Positions 1 to 8,916 of a stretch of 64,000 nucleotides of DNA are shown in pieces; positions within the stretch are counted from its first letter, which is position 1; each line of letters starts with the position of its first letter. The position numbers were made by a program, and so were the translations under genes. Below the pieces are notes generated by a model. The model saw nothing but the letters and a program-made list of their open reading frames with translations. It was not told the DNA's origin and did not search any database. This DNA comes from Candidatus Melainabacteria bacterium (GTDB lineage: Bacteria; Cyanobacteriota; Vampirovibrionia; Obscuribacterales; Obscuribacteraceae), in the NCBI GenBank assembly GCA_003963305.1, contig RXJR01000031.1, positions 1 through 64,000 on the forward strand, read 5' to 3'.

Positions 1-78
1 CGCGGTCGCTTCCGTTTTTACTTCTGTAGTTGGTGCAGTCGCGGTCGCTTCCGTTTTTACTTCTGTAGTTGGTGCAGC
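1..78 (-). repeat. 39-bp coding tandem repeat (2 copies visible)
   Basis: Bases 1-39 and 40-78 are identical except for the last base. Each copy encodes 13 residues, so the repeat keeps the reading frame of the exported protein on the minus strand. The array probably continues beyond the window. Confidence 0.9.
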
Positions 79-318
79 CACAGCCGCAGGTGATGCGGCA
101 TCTGCTTCTTTTGCATCAGCCTTAGTGGCGACTTCAGTCTTCGCCTTTGTTTCGGTTCTGTCATCAGACCATGATGGAGCAGTATTTTCAACAACAGCAT
201 CATCAGCAAAAGCGAATGAGACGTTAGTTGACGCGATTACGGAGACGCATGAGAGTGATACCAAAATTCTCTTCATCACCAACGCAAAAAAGCGCTCACC
301 TGAATTTTGATTGCTCAT
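1..318 (-). CDS. Exported Ala/Thr/Lys-rich repeat protein, N-terminal part (runs off window)
   Basis: The reverse strand is open from an ATG at 318 to the window edge, so only the first 106 residues are seen. Residues 16-40 form a signal peptide (MKRILVSLSCVSVIAS, then an Ala-rich cleavage region ending AFA). The mature part is low-complexity and rich in Ala, Thr, Lys and Glu, with a 13-residue unit (APTTEVKTEATAT) occurring twice, encoded by the 39-bp tandem repeat at 1-78. A GGAGAG sequence lies about 11 bases before the ATG. It is probably a secreted or periplasmic protein with a disordered linker. No function can be given because the downstream part is missing. The internal ATG at 273 is an alternative start without a clear ribosome site. 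Confidence 0.65.
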   Translation of the reverse strand, partial: MSNQNSGERFFALVMKRILVSLSCVSVIASTNVSFAFADDAVVENTAPSWSDDRTETKAKTEVATKADAKEADAASPAAVAAPTTEVKTEATATAPTTEVKTEATA

Positions 319-616
319 GATCTTGTGTTCTCTCCGCTTCAAGGCTTTTCGCCAGAACCGCTTGGCAAGACGTTTTCAAGCGGGCGGTATAGTCTAACTA
401 TACCTATTCCTTATACAACGACTACGTTACGATGCGACACTTTCAGTTGCCTTACAGATGAAGACTTAATGTCGCGATATTCGACATTCAATCCAGTTGA
501 CAACCATTGGTGGTGCGCGGCGGTATCCACGAAATGGTTACGTTCATTGCGCAAGCGCTATTCCTGCGCAAGTACAGTCTCGACGCAAGCAATACTCTCT
601 GCGCTAACACGCGTGT
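319..616. other. Intergenic region without recognised feature
   Basis: About 300 bases separate the start of the exported repeat protein from the end of the TPR/CHAT-like gene, both on the minus strand. It should hold the promoter of the downstream gene. No convincing terminator hairpin, RNA or conserved coding frame was seen. Confidence 0.4.
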
Positions 617-3511
617 TTAGAATCCCGGTCCAAGAAGCTGGAAGGCAGCCCAAGATTTAGGTGATGGATCTTTCGACAAAGCAAGCAGCTGAGCCTTTCT
701 CAACGACTGGGCTTGATTCAGACCTTCCTGCTTGCCCTTGTAGAATTCGATCAGCTCGTGGGTTCGCACAGACTCTGGTTCCACCCACAGACTCATCATC
801 ACATTGCGTGCACCAGCGTAGTTGAATCCACGACTGAATACTTTGATGGCATTTCCCTGCACATCTTTCGCATTGACGGACGTGGCACTCATCAGAACCA
901 GATCGCTCGGGATGGTCTGCTCGAAAACTCGATCGGCAGTCACCTTGCGATTGCCTTCGCCTTTACCGGAGGCAATCGGGAAAACAGAACGCATCGGGTT
1001 AGTCGAAAGAGGCGTGCTGTTGGTGATGTGCACCACAGCTTTGCCGCGAGATTGTTCGCTAATCGAGTTCAAGTCGGCAGCGGCGCCAGTCAAACGAGTC
1101 ACCAATTCTGGTTGCAGATTCTGCGTGATCTGGTTTTCTTCGCCACTGGAATTATTTGAAGTTATCACAACGCTCAAATCATCTGCATATCTCGGACGAT
1201 TGTCGAGCAACACGCCCATCGACGATGCCATGGTCAAAAGGTGATTCTCAACGAGGAACTTACCCTGTCCATCTACAAGAGCTGCAAATGGAAGGTTGAA
1301 CAAGCAACCGTCCGGAATAATCACGACCATCTGATCGGGGTTCTTCGGAATGAAATTGCGCACAGACGCCGGCAACAATTCACTATATAGAGCCTGGAGT
1401 ATGCCGCGTTCACGTTGATCGCTAGCAGCGGGATCTCCCTCTGTAGGGGCCAGTAGAGCTGTAATCTGGCTCTGCAAACGCTTCGAACCAACCGGAAGTA
1501 CGGTGGACGATATGCGCCCTGACGGATCCATGGTGAACACTACTGTCGACTCGCTGCCGCAAAGATATTCAACGATTGTGGCATGGCGAGACTGTACTGC
1601 TTTCATAACGTCCATAACGGTTATCGGTACTGGAGCAATCATGCGCGCAAGATTCTTGTTCTCAGACACGAGAGTGCGGAAACGCCCGAGATAGTTCTGC
1701 CACTCACCGATCAACTGGTCCGGTGTAGAACTGGCTTCGGCAGCGTGCAGATGGGCTCTCAGCGTGACCAGATCGGTATACACGTCTCGATCGTTAGGTC
1801 TAACCAGACCGCCCCGACGGTGCCATTCGTTGCTGAACGCTTCCTCTTTCAACTGTTCGGCGGCTAACAATGCCTGCTCCGACATTCCTTCCTTAGCACA
1901 CATTGCAACCAGCTTCTGTCCCAAATCTTCTCTCGTTGACGGGAAAGAAAGCTGTTCAACAGAAGGGAAAACTCCAGCTTGCGGCGAACGGAAATATGAA
2001 AGTGCGCTGGTCAGAGAAGATTTTCCTTGCGCCACCTGCTCCTGACTAAATTGAATTCGAGCAAGTAAAGTGTAATCTCGCCACAGAGCGGCATCATCTT
2101 TTATCTTCTCTGATATTGCAATCGCCTGCTTAACGAGCGCTTCAGCAGCAGCAGCATCCGCCAACTTCAACTGAATCTCTGCGAGCGAGCTGAGTGTGCG
2201 CCCCTCAAGAAGCACATCCTTGTTTTTCTTCTGAATTGCCAATGCTTGCTCAAGATGGATTCGAGCATTGCGATTGTCACCTGAACGAGTTTCAACGGCG
2301 GCTATATTTTGCAGAAGAACGGCTTTGAAACGCGGCGTATTGGCGGCTGTAACGTTCTGCAAGTCGAGTGCTTGCTGGATGTTCTGCTGAGCCCTGGCAT
2401 GTGCTCCTTGCATTTCGTCAATGATGCCGAGCGTGTTGTAAGCGGTCGCCTGAGTAGCTAGCGCACCAGATTTCCGCACCGCAGGGATGGCTCGTTCGAG
2501 CACAACGCGTGCCTGATCAAGGTCGCCCGTGGCAGCCAAACAACATCCATAACCGACGTCGATTACACCACGATTGGAGGCCGGCAATTTCTTGGGATCG
2601 ACTTGCTGCATCATGCCGATCAATTGCTCAAAAGTCTTCCGAGCGTTTGCATATTCAGCCAGAACGTATTGAGTATTTGCCAGCGTCGTCAAAGCACTGA
2701 TCATCGCCAGTGTATTGTTGGAAACTCGCGCCTGTGAAACCGCTTTCTGAGCTTCCTCATTGGCTGCGACGAACAGTCCTAGTTGATTGAGAATTCCGGC
2801 GATCTGAATTCGAGTCGAGATAGCGTTGACTGTGTCGTTAGCTTGCACATAGAATGTAGCTGCCTGCTCGTAGAACTTAAGCGCTTCTTTCTGTTTGTTC
2901 AAGCGGCTGAGCAGATTGGCTGAAACAGACAAGATTTCTGCAGCATCAGAAGGGTTTGTAACGTTAGAGCCTGTAAAAATTTTCAGAGCTTCGTCAAGTT
3001 GCTCGCCTGCGCCTGTGGCGTTATCCAGACCGAAGTAGGCTCGAGCAAGTTGCACTTTGGCGCGACCGAGCAGTTGCTTGTCCGAGATTCCACCAAGAAC
3101 CTCAACGGCATTTTCGCCCATATACTTTGCTTTAACGAATTGCCCGCGTTCAAGGAAGAACCGTGCCATGTTGGTCAGGGCTTGACCTTCACCCTCGGAA
3201 TATCTCATCTCGATCGAGAGACCATAGGCTTCTTGCCACTTGATCAAAGCTTTCTCGAGATTCTTCGCGGCGAAAAACTTTTCGCCCTCATCCATCAATT
3301 TTGCTACTTTTTCCATCGATTCTTGTGTTTTCTGCACTTCAGGAAACACAGGAATCTCGCGGATAGTTGTAGAAGGCGCTGCGCCTTCAGCTAGCACTGG
3401 CATCGTTGCACCACATATAGTGCTACTCAAAACTGCCGCTGAGAACATGGTGGCGGCAACGCGCTGATTGAGCTTTGATACGAAAAGAATTTCTTTCAAA
3501 ATGAGCCTCAT
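617..3511 (-). CDS. Exported TPR protein with catalytically degenerate CHAT domain
   Basis: 964 residues from the ATG at 3511; a TTG at 3547 would add 12 residues. The N-terminus is a signal peptide ending near PVLAEG. Residues of about 60-530 are tandem TPR helices (for example ALIKWQEAYGLSIEMRYSEG), typical of protein-protein scaffolds. The C-terminal 300 residues have the CHAT fold, the caspase-like partner of TPR arrays, recognisable from GCLFNLPFAALVD and GARNVMMSLWV. The catalytic residues are missing: the ATHG histidine motif reads ITNS (Asn near 831) and the LSAC cysteine motif reads MSAT (Thr near 877). It is therefore most likely a non-proteolytic binding or decoy protein. It is transcribed divergently from glpD. 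An intact TPR-CHAT protein lies at 52.4-56.4 kb for comparison. Confidence 0.85.
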   Translation of the reverse strand: MRLILKEILFVSKLNQRVAATMFSAAVLSSTICGATMPVLAEGAAPSTTIREIPVFPEVQKTQESMEKVAKLMDEGEKFFAAKNLEKALIKWQEAYGLSIEMRYSEGEGQALTNMARFFLERGQFVKAKYMGENAVEVLGGISDKQLLGRAKVQLARAYFGLDNATGAGEQLDEALKIFTGSNVTNPSDAAEILSVSANLLSRLNKQKEALKFYEQAATFYVQANDTVNAISTRIQIAGILNQLGLFVAANEEAQKAVSQARVSNNTLAMISALTTLANTQYVLAEYANARKTFEQLIGMMQQVDPKKLPASNRGVIDVGYGCCLAATGDLDQARVVLERAIPAVRKSGALATQATAYNTLGIIDEMQGAHARAQQNIQQALDLQNVTAANTPRFKAVLLQNIAAVETRSGDNRNARIHLEQALAIQKKNKDVLLEGRTLSSLAEIQLKLADAAAAEALVKQAIAISEKIKDDAALWRDYTLLARIQFSQEQVAQGKSSLTSALSYFRSPQAGVFPSVEQLSFPSTREDLGQKLVAMCAKEGMSEQALLAAEQLKEEAFSNEWHRRGGLVRPNDRDVYTDLVTLRAHLHAAEASSTPDQLIGEWQNYLGRFRTLVSENKNLARMIAPVPITVMDVMKAVQSRHATIVEYLCGSESTVVFTMDPSGRISSTVLPVGSKRLQSQITALLAPTEGDPAASDQRERGILQALYSELLPASVRNFIPKNPDQMVVIIPDGCLFNLPFAALVDGQGKFLVENHLLTMASSMGVLLDNRPRYADDLSVVITSNNSSGEENQITQNLQPELVTRLTGAAADLNSISEQSRGKAVVHITNSTPLSTNPMRSVFPIASGKGEGNRKVTADRVFEQTIPSDLVLMSATSVNAKDVQGNAIKVFSRGFNYAGARNVMMSLWVEPESVRTHELIEFYKGKQEGLNQAQSLRKAQLLALSKDPSPKSWAAFQLLGPGF

Positions 3512-3547
3512 AAACAGTTCGACGGCAAGGGAAGAATACTGAAACAA

Positions 3548-3857
3548 ATTTTCAGCTGATCTCGAACATGCCGCTTGAGTTAAGCCGACAGGGTCTTAAG
3601 GATACGGCAAGAGGAAGCTATTTCCCCTTTTGTTTATCGAGCTTTCAACATAGATGGACAAAATATAAGGTTGCCAATCTCAAGCAAGCGAGCCGCAAAG
3701 CCCGATCCGCTGTGAGTTGTGGCGATTCAGCAACAGTTTTTCCTGAAACGGTCTTTTGCTATTTGATTAAGAACCGCTATCAGTCTTAAATTCGCCAAAT
3801 GTTGCAATTGATGTTAGCCTCTTTCTATTGTTGTAGATTCAATGGTTTCGGTCTTGT
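3548..3857. promoter_or_regulatory. Divergent intergenic region upstream of glpD and the TPR/pseudo-CHAT gene
   Basis: About 310 bases between two divergent genes, so promoters for both are expected. For glpD a possible sigma70 pair is TTGATT (3763-3768) and TAAATT (3787-3792) with an 18-base spacer. It is moderate only. No operator or RNA structure was recognised. Confidence 0.3.
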
Positions 3858-5543
3858 ATGTTTAGACCAAACCAGTCAGCGAGTACCTCAGTGAAACCCC
3901 GAAGTCAAGCTCTAGAGATTGTAGCACTCAGAGAGTTCGACATGGTTGTCATCGGGGGCGGTATAGTCGGCGCGGGCATCGCACAGAACGCCGCCTCGCG
4001 AGGTTTATCGGTTCTGGTAATCGAAAAAGAAGATTTCGCATCAGGCACATCCAGCAAAACCACAAAACTCATTCATGGTGGACTGCGATACCTTGAACAG
4101 TTTCACTTCCATCTAACCAGAGAGCTCTGTCATGAGCGAGCCTTGCTGGAGACGCTGGCTCCGCATATGGTGAGAGATTTCAGTTTTATTTTGCCTCTTA
4201 CGAAGCGAAACGCCCTGTTCGGGTTGAAAGCTCAACTCGGTTTAACTCTTTATGATTTGCTCGCCTGGTCTGCCACAAACAGCCACCATCATCAGAGAAT
4301 CGATCAGAGAGAACTGCTGGAAGCCGCCCCAGCACTGTCTCCAAATGTCGTCACAGGCGGATTGCGATTCCACGATTGCATAACAGACGATTCGCGCCTG
4401 GTCATCGAAGTACTCAAGTCCGCCGTTGCAGAAGGCGCGCATGTCGTCAATTACCTTGAGGTTACCGGCTTCCAGACAGAGAACAATCTCGTCACAGCCG
4501 TTGAATGCCATGACCGTTACAGCGGGCAAGAGATTATCGTCAAATGCAAATCGTGCGTTAACGCCGCCGGCGTCTGGTCAGACAAGCTCCTGAAGAAACT
4601 GGACGACAGCTGGCGCCCGACAGTTAGCCCGGCAAAAGGGGTGCACATCATGGTGCCGCCCTCGGCGTTCGAAACCAATACGGCGCTTTTCTTACCGACT
4701 CAGGACCACAGATATGTGTTCGTCGTGCCCTGGAACAGGTCTTTGATGATCGGCACGACTGACACCGGATATGAAGGCGACATCGATAACCCATTGCCGG
4801 TGCAGGACGAAATCGATTATCTGTTAGATGTTGTTAATCGCTACAGCGGCTCAAACAGATTGAACAGAAGCGACGTGACAGCAAGTTGGGCTGGTCTGCG
4901 CCCGCTTGTCGGCGGTGCCACCACCGACCCGAAACAGACCGGAAATCTCTCGCGAGAGCATCTAATTTTCGAAGGACCAGGCGGCATAGTCGGCTTGATT
5001 GGTGGGAAATTGACGAACTATCGGTTGATGGCCGTTCAAGTCGTCGACAAAGTGCTGGCCAAAATTCCGCTGCCCACAACAAAAGAAGCGTCGACCGGTC
5101 GCATGATGATAGGCGGCTGGACCGACAAAAACGATTTCCTCGCACAGACAGCCAGCATCGCATCGCGGGCTCGTCGACTCTCAATCGAGCCTTCTACACT
5201 CGACCATCTGATCGCCAGCTACGGCAAAGATGCAGCCCTCGTTGTTGACATCATCGAACAGCAGCCATCTCTCAACCAGCGCATCTGTCCGGACTTTCCC
5301 AATGTCATGGCGGAGGTTCCGCACTGCGTCACAAACGAGATGGCAGTATCTCTTGAAGACTTGCTATTCAGAAGAATGCGCCTGGCTATGCTTCATCAGA
5401 AACAGACAATGGACGCGGCTCCAAAAGTGGCACAGCTCATGGCTGAGACACTCGGTTGGGATAACACACGCATCAATCTAGAGCTGAGCGCACTGGAAAA
5501 AAGTCTGAACGAACATATAACATCGTTCGCCGCAGTGACATGA
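3858..5543 (+). CDS. glpD: Aerobic glycerol-3-phosphate dehydrogenase
   Basis: FAD-dependent, membrane-associated enzyme oxidising sn-glycerol 3-phosphate to dihydroxyacetone phosphate and passing electrons to quinone. The Rossmann FAD motif VVIGGGIVGAGIA (about residues 30-42) is followed by the family signature SSKTTKLIHGGLRYLE (about 65-80). The C-terminal DAO_C helical domain with EDLLFRRMRL is present, and the length (561) is normal. The annotated ATG gives about 28 residues before the FAD motif. An internal ATG at 3942, preceded by GAGAG, would give a start closer to the E. coli protein, so the start is uncertain. It is the first gene of a forward operon; the next start lies 30 bases after its stop. 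It links glycerolipid turnover to respiration. Confidence 0.93.
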   Translation: MFRPNQSASTSVKPRSQALEIVALREFDMVVIGGGIVGAGIAQNAASRGLSVLVIEKEDFASGTSSKTTKLIHGGLRYLEQFHFHLTRELCHERALLETLAPHMVRDFSFILPLTKRNALFGLKAQLGLTLYDLLAWSATNSHHHQRIDQRELLEAAPALSPNVVTGGLRFHDCITDDSRLVIEVLKSAVAEGAHVVNYLEVTGFQTENNLVTAVECHDRYSGQEIIVKCKSCVNAAGVWSDKLLKKLDDSWRPTVSPAKGVHIMVPPSAFETNTALFLPTQDHRYVFVVPWNRSLMIGTTDTGYEGDIDNPLPVQDEIDYLLDVVNRYSGSNRLNRSDVTASWAGLRPLVGGATTDPKQTGNLSREHLIFEGPGGIVGLIGGKLTNYRLMAVQVVDKVLAKIPLPTTKEASTGRMMIGGWTDKNDFLAQTASIASRARRLSIEPSTLDHLIASYGKDAALVVDIIEQQPSLNQRICPDFPNVMAEVPHCVTNEMAVSLEDLLFRRMRLAMLHQKQTMDAAPKVAQLMAETLGWDNTRINLELSALEKSLNEHITSFAAVT

Positions 5544-5573
5544 TAGACGGCGACAAATAGCGGGCTCAATAAA

Positions 5574-6596
5574 TTGGATCAACTAGTCAAGGTATTTGCA
5601 ACCGGACCACTTCCTAAACAAGTGCGCGAAAAACTGGCGCGCTTTTCTGATCTCAAGTCGTGGGAAGAGCCAACAGAAATAACTCAGGAACATCTGATTG
5701 AGCAGATCAAAGACCGCAGCGCAGTTGTTTGTTTGCTTGGCGATAAGATGTCGGCTGAAGTGATGGATGCCGCTCCTGAGCTGAAGTTGATCGCAAATGT
5801 CGCGGTCGGCTTCGACAACATTGACCTGGCGCACGCGAAAAAGCGAGGCATTCTCGTCGTAAACACGCCTGGTGTGCTCGATAATGCTACTGCCGACCTG
5901 GCTTTTGGATTGTTGCTGGCGTGCGCCAGGCGAATTGTAGAAGCGGACCAATACGTGCGAAACCACGAATGGACCGGCTGGAGAACAAACCTTCTTCTGG
6001 GCTCGGATCTGCACGGTAAGACACTGGGAATCGTCGGCATGGGACGCATCGGTGAAGCAGTAGGACGCCGCGCGCTCGGCTTCGGAATGAAAATTATCTA
6101 TACACGCAAAGGCAATGAAGAGAAAGACCACCGTCTCACGCGCGAGCTTGCAGCTAGACGTGTTTCTTTGCCTGAGTTGATCAGCAATTCTGATTTCATC
6201 AGTATTCACAGCCCACTCAATCACGAAACAAGGCACTTGATCGGAAAAGTCGAGCTCTCTCGTGTCAAGAAAAACTGCATTTTAATCAACACCGCGCGCG
6301 GTGCTGTAGTGGATCAGAAAGCACTGATCGCAGCATTGCAAGATGGAAAACTTGCCGCAGCCGGTCTGGATGTGTTCGAAGACGAGCCAAATGTCCCTGA
6401 CGAATTAATTGCCCTGAAAAATGTGGTGATAGTTCCGCACATCGGCAGTGCTACGAGCGAAACTCGAGCAGCCATGGCGCAATTGGCAGTGGAAGGACTG
6501 CTTTCGGCTTTCAGTGAAAGATTGCCTGAAAATACAGTCAACAAAGAAGTTTGGCCATTATTTGTAGAACGACTAAAAGTAGGATCTTCCAGATGA
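5574..6596 (+). CDS. D-isomer-specific 2-hydroxyacid dehydrogenase (glyoxylate/hydroxypyruvate reductase type)
   Basis: 340-residue NAD(P)-dependent reductase of the D-2-hydroxyacid dehydrogenase family. The nucleotide motif GMGRIGEAVGRR lies near residues 155-166. The catalytic triad is visible as Arg in NTARGAVVD, Glu in DVFEDEP and His in PHIGSA. The sequence around NVAVGFDNIDL fits glyoxylate/hydroxypyruvate reductases (GyaR/GhrB) better than phosphoglycerate dehydrogenase, and there is no ACT domain. The start is TTG. The stop overlaps the next gene's start as ATGA, so translation of the two is probably coupled. Substrate is inferred from family resemblance only. Confidence 0.85.
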   Translation: MDQLVKVFATGPLPKQVREKLARFSDLKSWEEPTEITQEHLIEQIKDRSAVVCLLGDKMSAEVMDAAPELKLIANVAVGFDNIDLAHAKKRGILVVNTPGVLDNATADLAFGLLLACARRIVEADQYVRNHEWTGWRTNLLLGSDLHGKTLGIVGMGRIGEAVGRRALGFGMKIIYTRKGNEEKDHRLTRELAARRVSLPELISNSDFISIHSPLNHETRHLIGKVELSRVKKNCILINTARGAVVDQKALIAALQDGKLAAAGLDVFEDEPNVPDELIALKNVVIVPHIGSATSETRAAMAQLAVEGLLSAFSERLPENTVNKEVWPLFVERLKVGSSR

Positions 6597-7483
6597 ATCT
6601 AACATCACCGCCACCCACCGAAAAAGTTGAAGCGCCGCAACCAGCGCAGACATCGAATTTCATTCCGCCACTACTTCTGGTGCTGGCTGCCTACCCGACC
6701 TGGCTGGCGCTGACAACCACACCAGCGCTGCTCGTGGCTCCGGTCGGCGTTTTCGCCTACTGGTTATCGATGCGCCGCAAACTCTTTTTTGTAGCCGGGC
6801 TGCTCATGGCGCTGTGCGCCTTCAAACCCGAATGGCTTCCATTTTTGGCGCTGCCAGGATTCATCTTCGGCGGGCTGCAATTCGCCGGCGGTTTTGCAAT
6901 CGCAGCTGCGGCGACCTTCTTCGGTGCACAAGCGATGCATCTGCCCCTCGACTGGTCGATTATTGCAGGCAATACCCCAGAGGTAGCCACTCACACCTAC
7001 CAGAATTTCGCCGCGATGTTGGCGCTCATACTGGGCGACAGCACACCGAACTTGCAAATTGGCACACTCGCCTGTTATGCCATGGCAATCGTGTCGTCGA
7101 CTGAGCTGTGGTGGCGTACGCATCATCTCGTCGACAGTGACCACAAATTTTTGAAGAAATGCGCTGCCACTACCATTATCATGCTGACGACGAGCATACA
7201 TACGACAATTCAGGATTACGTCGTCCTCGTTCCTGTACTGGTCTGGTTGTGGCAAGCCACCGCAGACGACATCAACGATAACGGCGGACTAGTAAGAAAA
7301 GTAATCATCGCCTATCCGATCTTTTCCTGGCTCTACTTTGGTGCGCAAGCGGCAATGGCTTCACTGAGCCTGCCTGTCTACTTTGTCTGGGGCGTCGTAC
7401 TCTCCGTATGCTTGCTGCCAACGCTCGATGTCGAAACCAACAAGATTCTCACAGCCAGATTCAAAGCTCAAAATTCCGGCTAA
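6593..7483 (+). CDS. GT87-like membrane protein lacking the N-terminal half
   Basis: 296 residues with about seven or eight hydrophobic segments. The ATG at 6593 overlaps the previous stop (ATGA) and has AGGA 12 bases upstream. The frame opens 42 bases earlier inside the dehydrogenase gene, which is unlikely to be used. The order of motifs parallels the second half of the GT87 protein encoded immediately downstream: a Lys-Pro/Gln membrane helix, an Asn-containing loop with QNF/QNV, a GD dipeptide, then YPIFSWLYF against YPLVSWILF. The N-terminal half, which carries the acidic loop thought to be catalytic in GT-C enzymes, is absent. It may be a subunit, a regulatory paralogue or a decayed duplicate. 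Only 3 bases separate it from the next gene. Confidence 0.6.
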   Translation: MNLTSPPPTEKVEAPQPAQTSNFIPPLLLVLAAYPTWLALTTTPALLVAPVGVFAYWLSMRRKLFFVAGLLMALCAFKPEWLPFLALPGFIFGGLQFAGGFAIAAAATFFGAQAMHLPLDWSIIAGNTPEVATHTYQNFAAMLALILGDSTPNLQIGTLACYAMAIVSSTELWWRTHHLVDSDHKFLKKCAATTIIMLTTSIHTTIQDYVVLVPVLVWLWQATADDINDNGGLVRKVIIAYPIFSWLYFGAQAAMASLSLPVYFVWGVVLSVCLLPTLDVETNKILTARFKAQNSG

Positions 7484-7486
7484 TTC

Positions 7487-8794
7487 ATGCAACTCAGCAT
7501 CGAGAACCAAAAGCGGCTCTGGTTTGCGTATTTCGTAGCCCTGATTTGCTGGTCATTCAGTTCCTACTATCTGATCAGCACCTGGGCATCTGAAGGCACG
7601 CTCTTTGCCAGATCTATAGACGGGCAGCCGCACGTGCTCGACTATTTGCTGTTTTACGAAGACGAATATCTGGCCTTACACGCTAAAAGCGACCACCTGA
7701 ACATATACGATCCCGATCTGCAAGCAGCCGGAATCGCCAAACTGATGTCGCCGGTGGTGCCGACGACAAAATTCTACTCGCACTATCCGCCACTGCTTTT
7801 TGTCCTTTCCATTCCATTCGGCTTCGTGCCGATGCTCTGGTCATACCTGGCTTGGAATCTCGTCGGAATCATTGCGCTTTTGTTGAGCACATTACCTTTC
7901 GCTTACCGGAGATTCGGCAAGACGTTTCCCTTCTTCTTTGTTGCAGCCGCAGTCTTGACGAGCTTTCCAGTATGGAATTGCTTTGAACTGGGTCAGAGCA
8001 GCTTCTTTCTTCTGGGCGGCATCGCCTTATTTTTCGCCCTGCTCAAGCGCGAAAAACACTTTCTGGCAGGATTATCAACGTTCTTCCTGCTCATCAAAGT
8101 TCAATATCTGCCCGTGCTGGTATTAATTGGATTGATTCGAGGGCGAGTCAAATTCGTCCTTGGGGGCATCCTCGCTGGTCTGCTTGCCGTTGGAGTGTGC
8201 GTCTTCACGCTCGGATGGGAAAACTGTATTGCCTGGCCGAACATCGTTTTGCACGGTGAAACGAGCGACATCAACCGCGGTCTGATCGCACCGGCTATGA
8301 TGCAAAATGTGCGCGGCATACTGAACTTGATGACGGGCGACGATTCAGCAGCTGTGCGCATGATTTCTGCGGCACTGTGCATTATCACGATTCTTTTGAT
8401 CGGATATCTGTGGACGTCTCCTTATAAACGACTTCAAGGCTATACGAAATATGCCTTTGAAGTCGTGTCGGCAATTTCCATGATGATCATGCTGCTCTTC
8501 AACGTACACACGCACGCCCACGATTACTGCGTCTTCGTTTGCGCGGCAGTGTTGTTGTACGTTGCCGTGCTGGATGCGCCCGTGACAAAAGGCAGCCAGT
8601 GGTTGCGATATTTACTGGTTAGCTACCCATTGGTGAGCTGGATACTTTTCGTGGCGGAACCGCTCATTCAAAATGTCCTTAAGCTGCAACCGCTGGCAGT
8701 GCATATAGCTGTGGTTCTGGCGCTGTCGGTTGTGGTTTGGTTTGGCCAGCGCGGTGATCGTGTCGAGCCTGGGGAAATAGAAACTGGTACTTGA
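7487..8794 (+). CDS. GT87 family (DUF2029) polyprenyl-phosphate-dependent glycosyltransferase-like membrane protein
   Basis: 435-residue integral membrane protein with about ten hydrophobic helices. The N-terminal extracytoplasmic loop with DYLLFYEDEY and the FYSHYPPLLFV segment, then FELGQSSFFLLGG and LIKVQYLPVLVLI, match the GT-C superfamily GT87 (mannosyltransferase-like) pattern. Such enzymes add a sugar from a lipid-phosphate donor to a periplasmic acceptor; donor and acceptor are unknown here. It ends the glpD operon. Its stop codon TGA runs directly into the first unit of a hairpin repeat array, so the 3' end of the mRNA is made of that array. Confidence 0.75.
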   Translation: MQLSIENQKRLWFAYFVALICWSFSSYYLISTWASEGTLFARSIDGQPHVLDYLLFYEDEYLALHAKSDHLNIYDPDLQAAGIAKLMSPVVPTTKFYSHYPPLLFVLSIPFGFVPMLWSYLAWNLVGIIALLLSTLPFAYRRFGKTFPFFFVAAAVLTSFPVWNCFELGQSSFFLLGGIALFFALLKREKHFLAGLSTFFLLIKVQYLPVLVLIGLIRGRVKFVLGGILAGLLAVGVCVFTLGWENCIAWPNIVLHGETSDINRGLIAPAMMQNVRGILNLMTGDDSAAVRMISAALCIITILLIGYLWTSPYKRLQGYTKYAFEVVSAISMMIMLLFNVHTHAHDYCVFVCAAVLLYVAVLDAPVTKGSQWLRYLLVSYPLVSWILFVAEPLIQNVLKLQPLAVHIAVVLALSVVVWFGQRGDRVEPGEIETGT

Positions 8795-8913
8795 TGCGTC
8801 CGGGACGGACGCGCTCCATGCATCCGGGACGGACGCGCTCCATGTGTTCGGGACGGACACGCTCCATGTGTTCGGGACGGACACGCTCCATGTGTTCGGG
8901 ACGGACGCGCTCG
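8794..8913 (+). repeat. Hairpin repeat array A: five 24-bp tandem units
   Basis: Five exact 24-bp periods (8794-8817, 8818-8841, 8842-8865, 8866-8889, 8890-8913). Each carries a hairpin with a GGA centre and a GCTCC tail. Unit 1 has GCGTCCG-GGA-CGGACGC. Units 3 and 4 have GTGTTCG-GGA-CGGACAC, where both arms changed together, with one G-U wobble. The array begins on the last base of the GT87 stop codon and ends 3 bases before the stop codon of the convergent beta-glucosidase gene. There is no T-tract, so it is not a textbook intrinsic terminator. It is the clearest member of a four-site family (see also 13.6, 23.1 and 27.4 kb). Confidence 0.9.
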
Positions 8914-8916
8914 TGG

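Noticed and set aside
307-660. 117-codon plus-strand frame in the first intergenic region
   Set aside because: It overlaps the 3' end of the TPR/pseudo-CHAT gene, has no ribosome site and its composition looks random.
3568-3789. 73-codon plus-strand frame upstream of glpD
   Set aside because: No ribosome site, no domain or membrane pattern, and it lies in the divergent promoter region.
8679-8891. A minus-strand frame through repeat array A encoding repeated MERVRPEH octapeptides
   Set aside because: The frame stays open only because the 24-bp unit is a multiple of three. It overlaps the GT87 coding region and has no ribosome site. Similar 'MERTRPGC' frames occur at the other hairpin arrays for the same reason.
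8794-8913. CRISPR array
   Set aside because: Units are tandem with no spacers, the repeat is itself a hairpin, and no cas gene is present.
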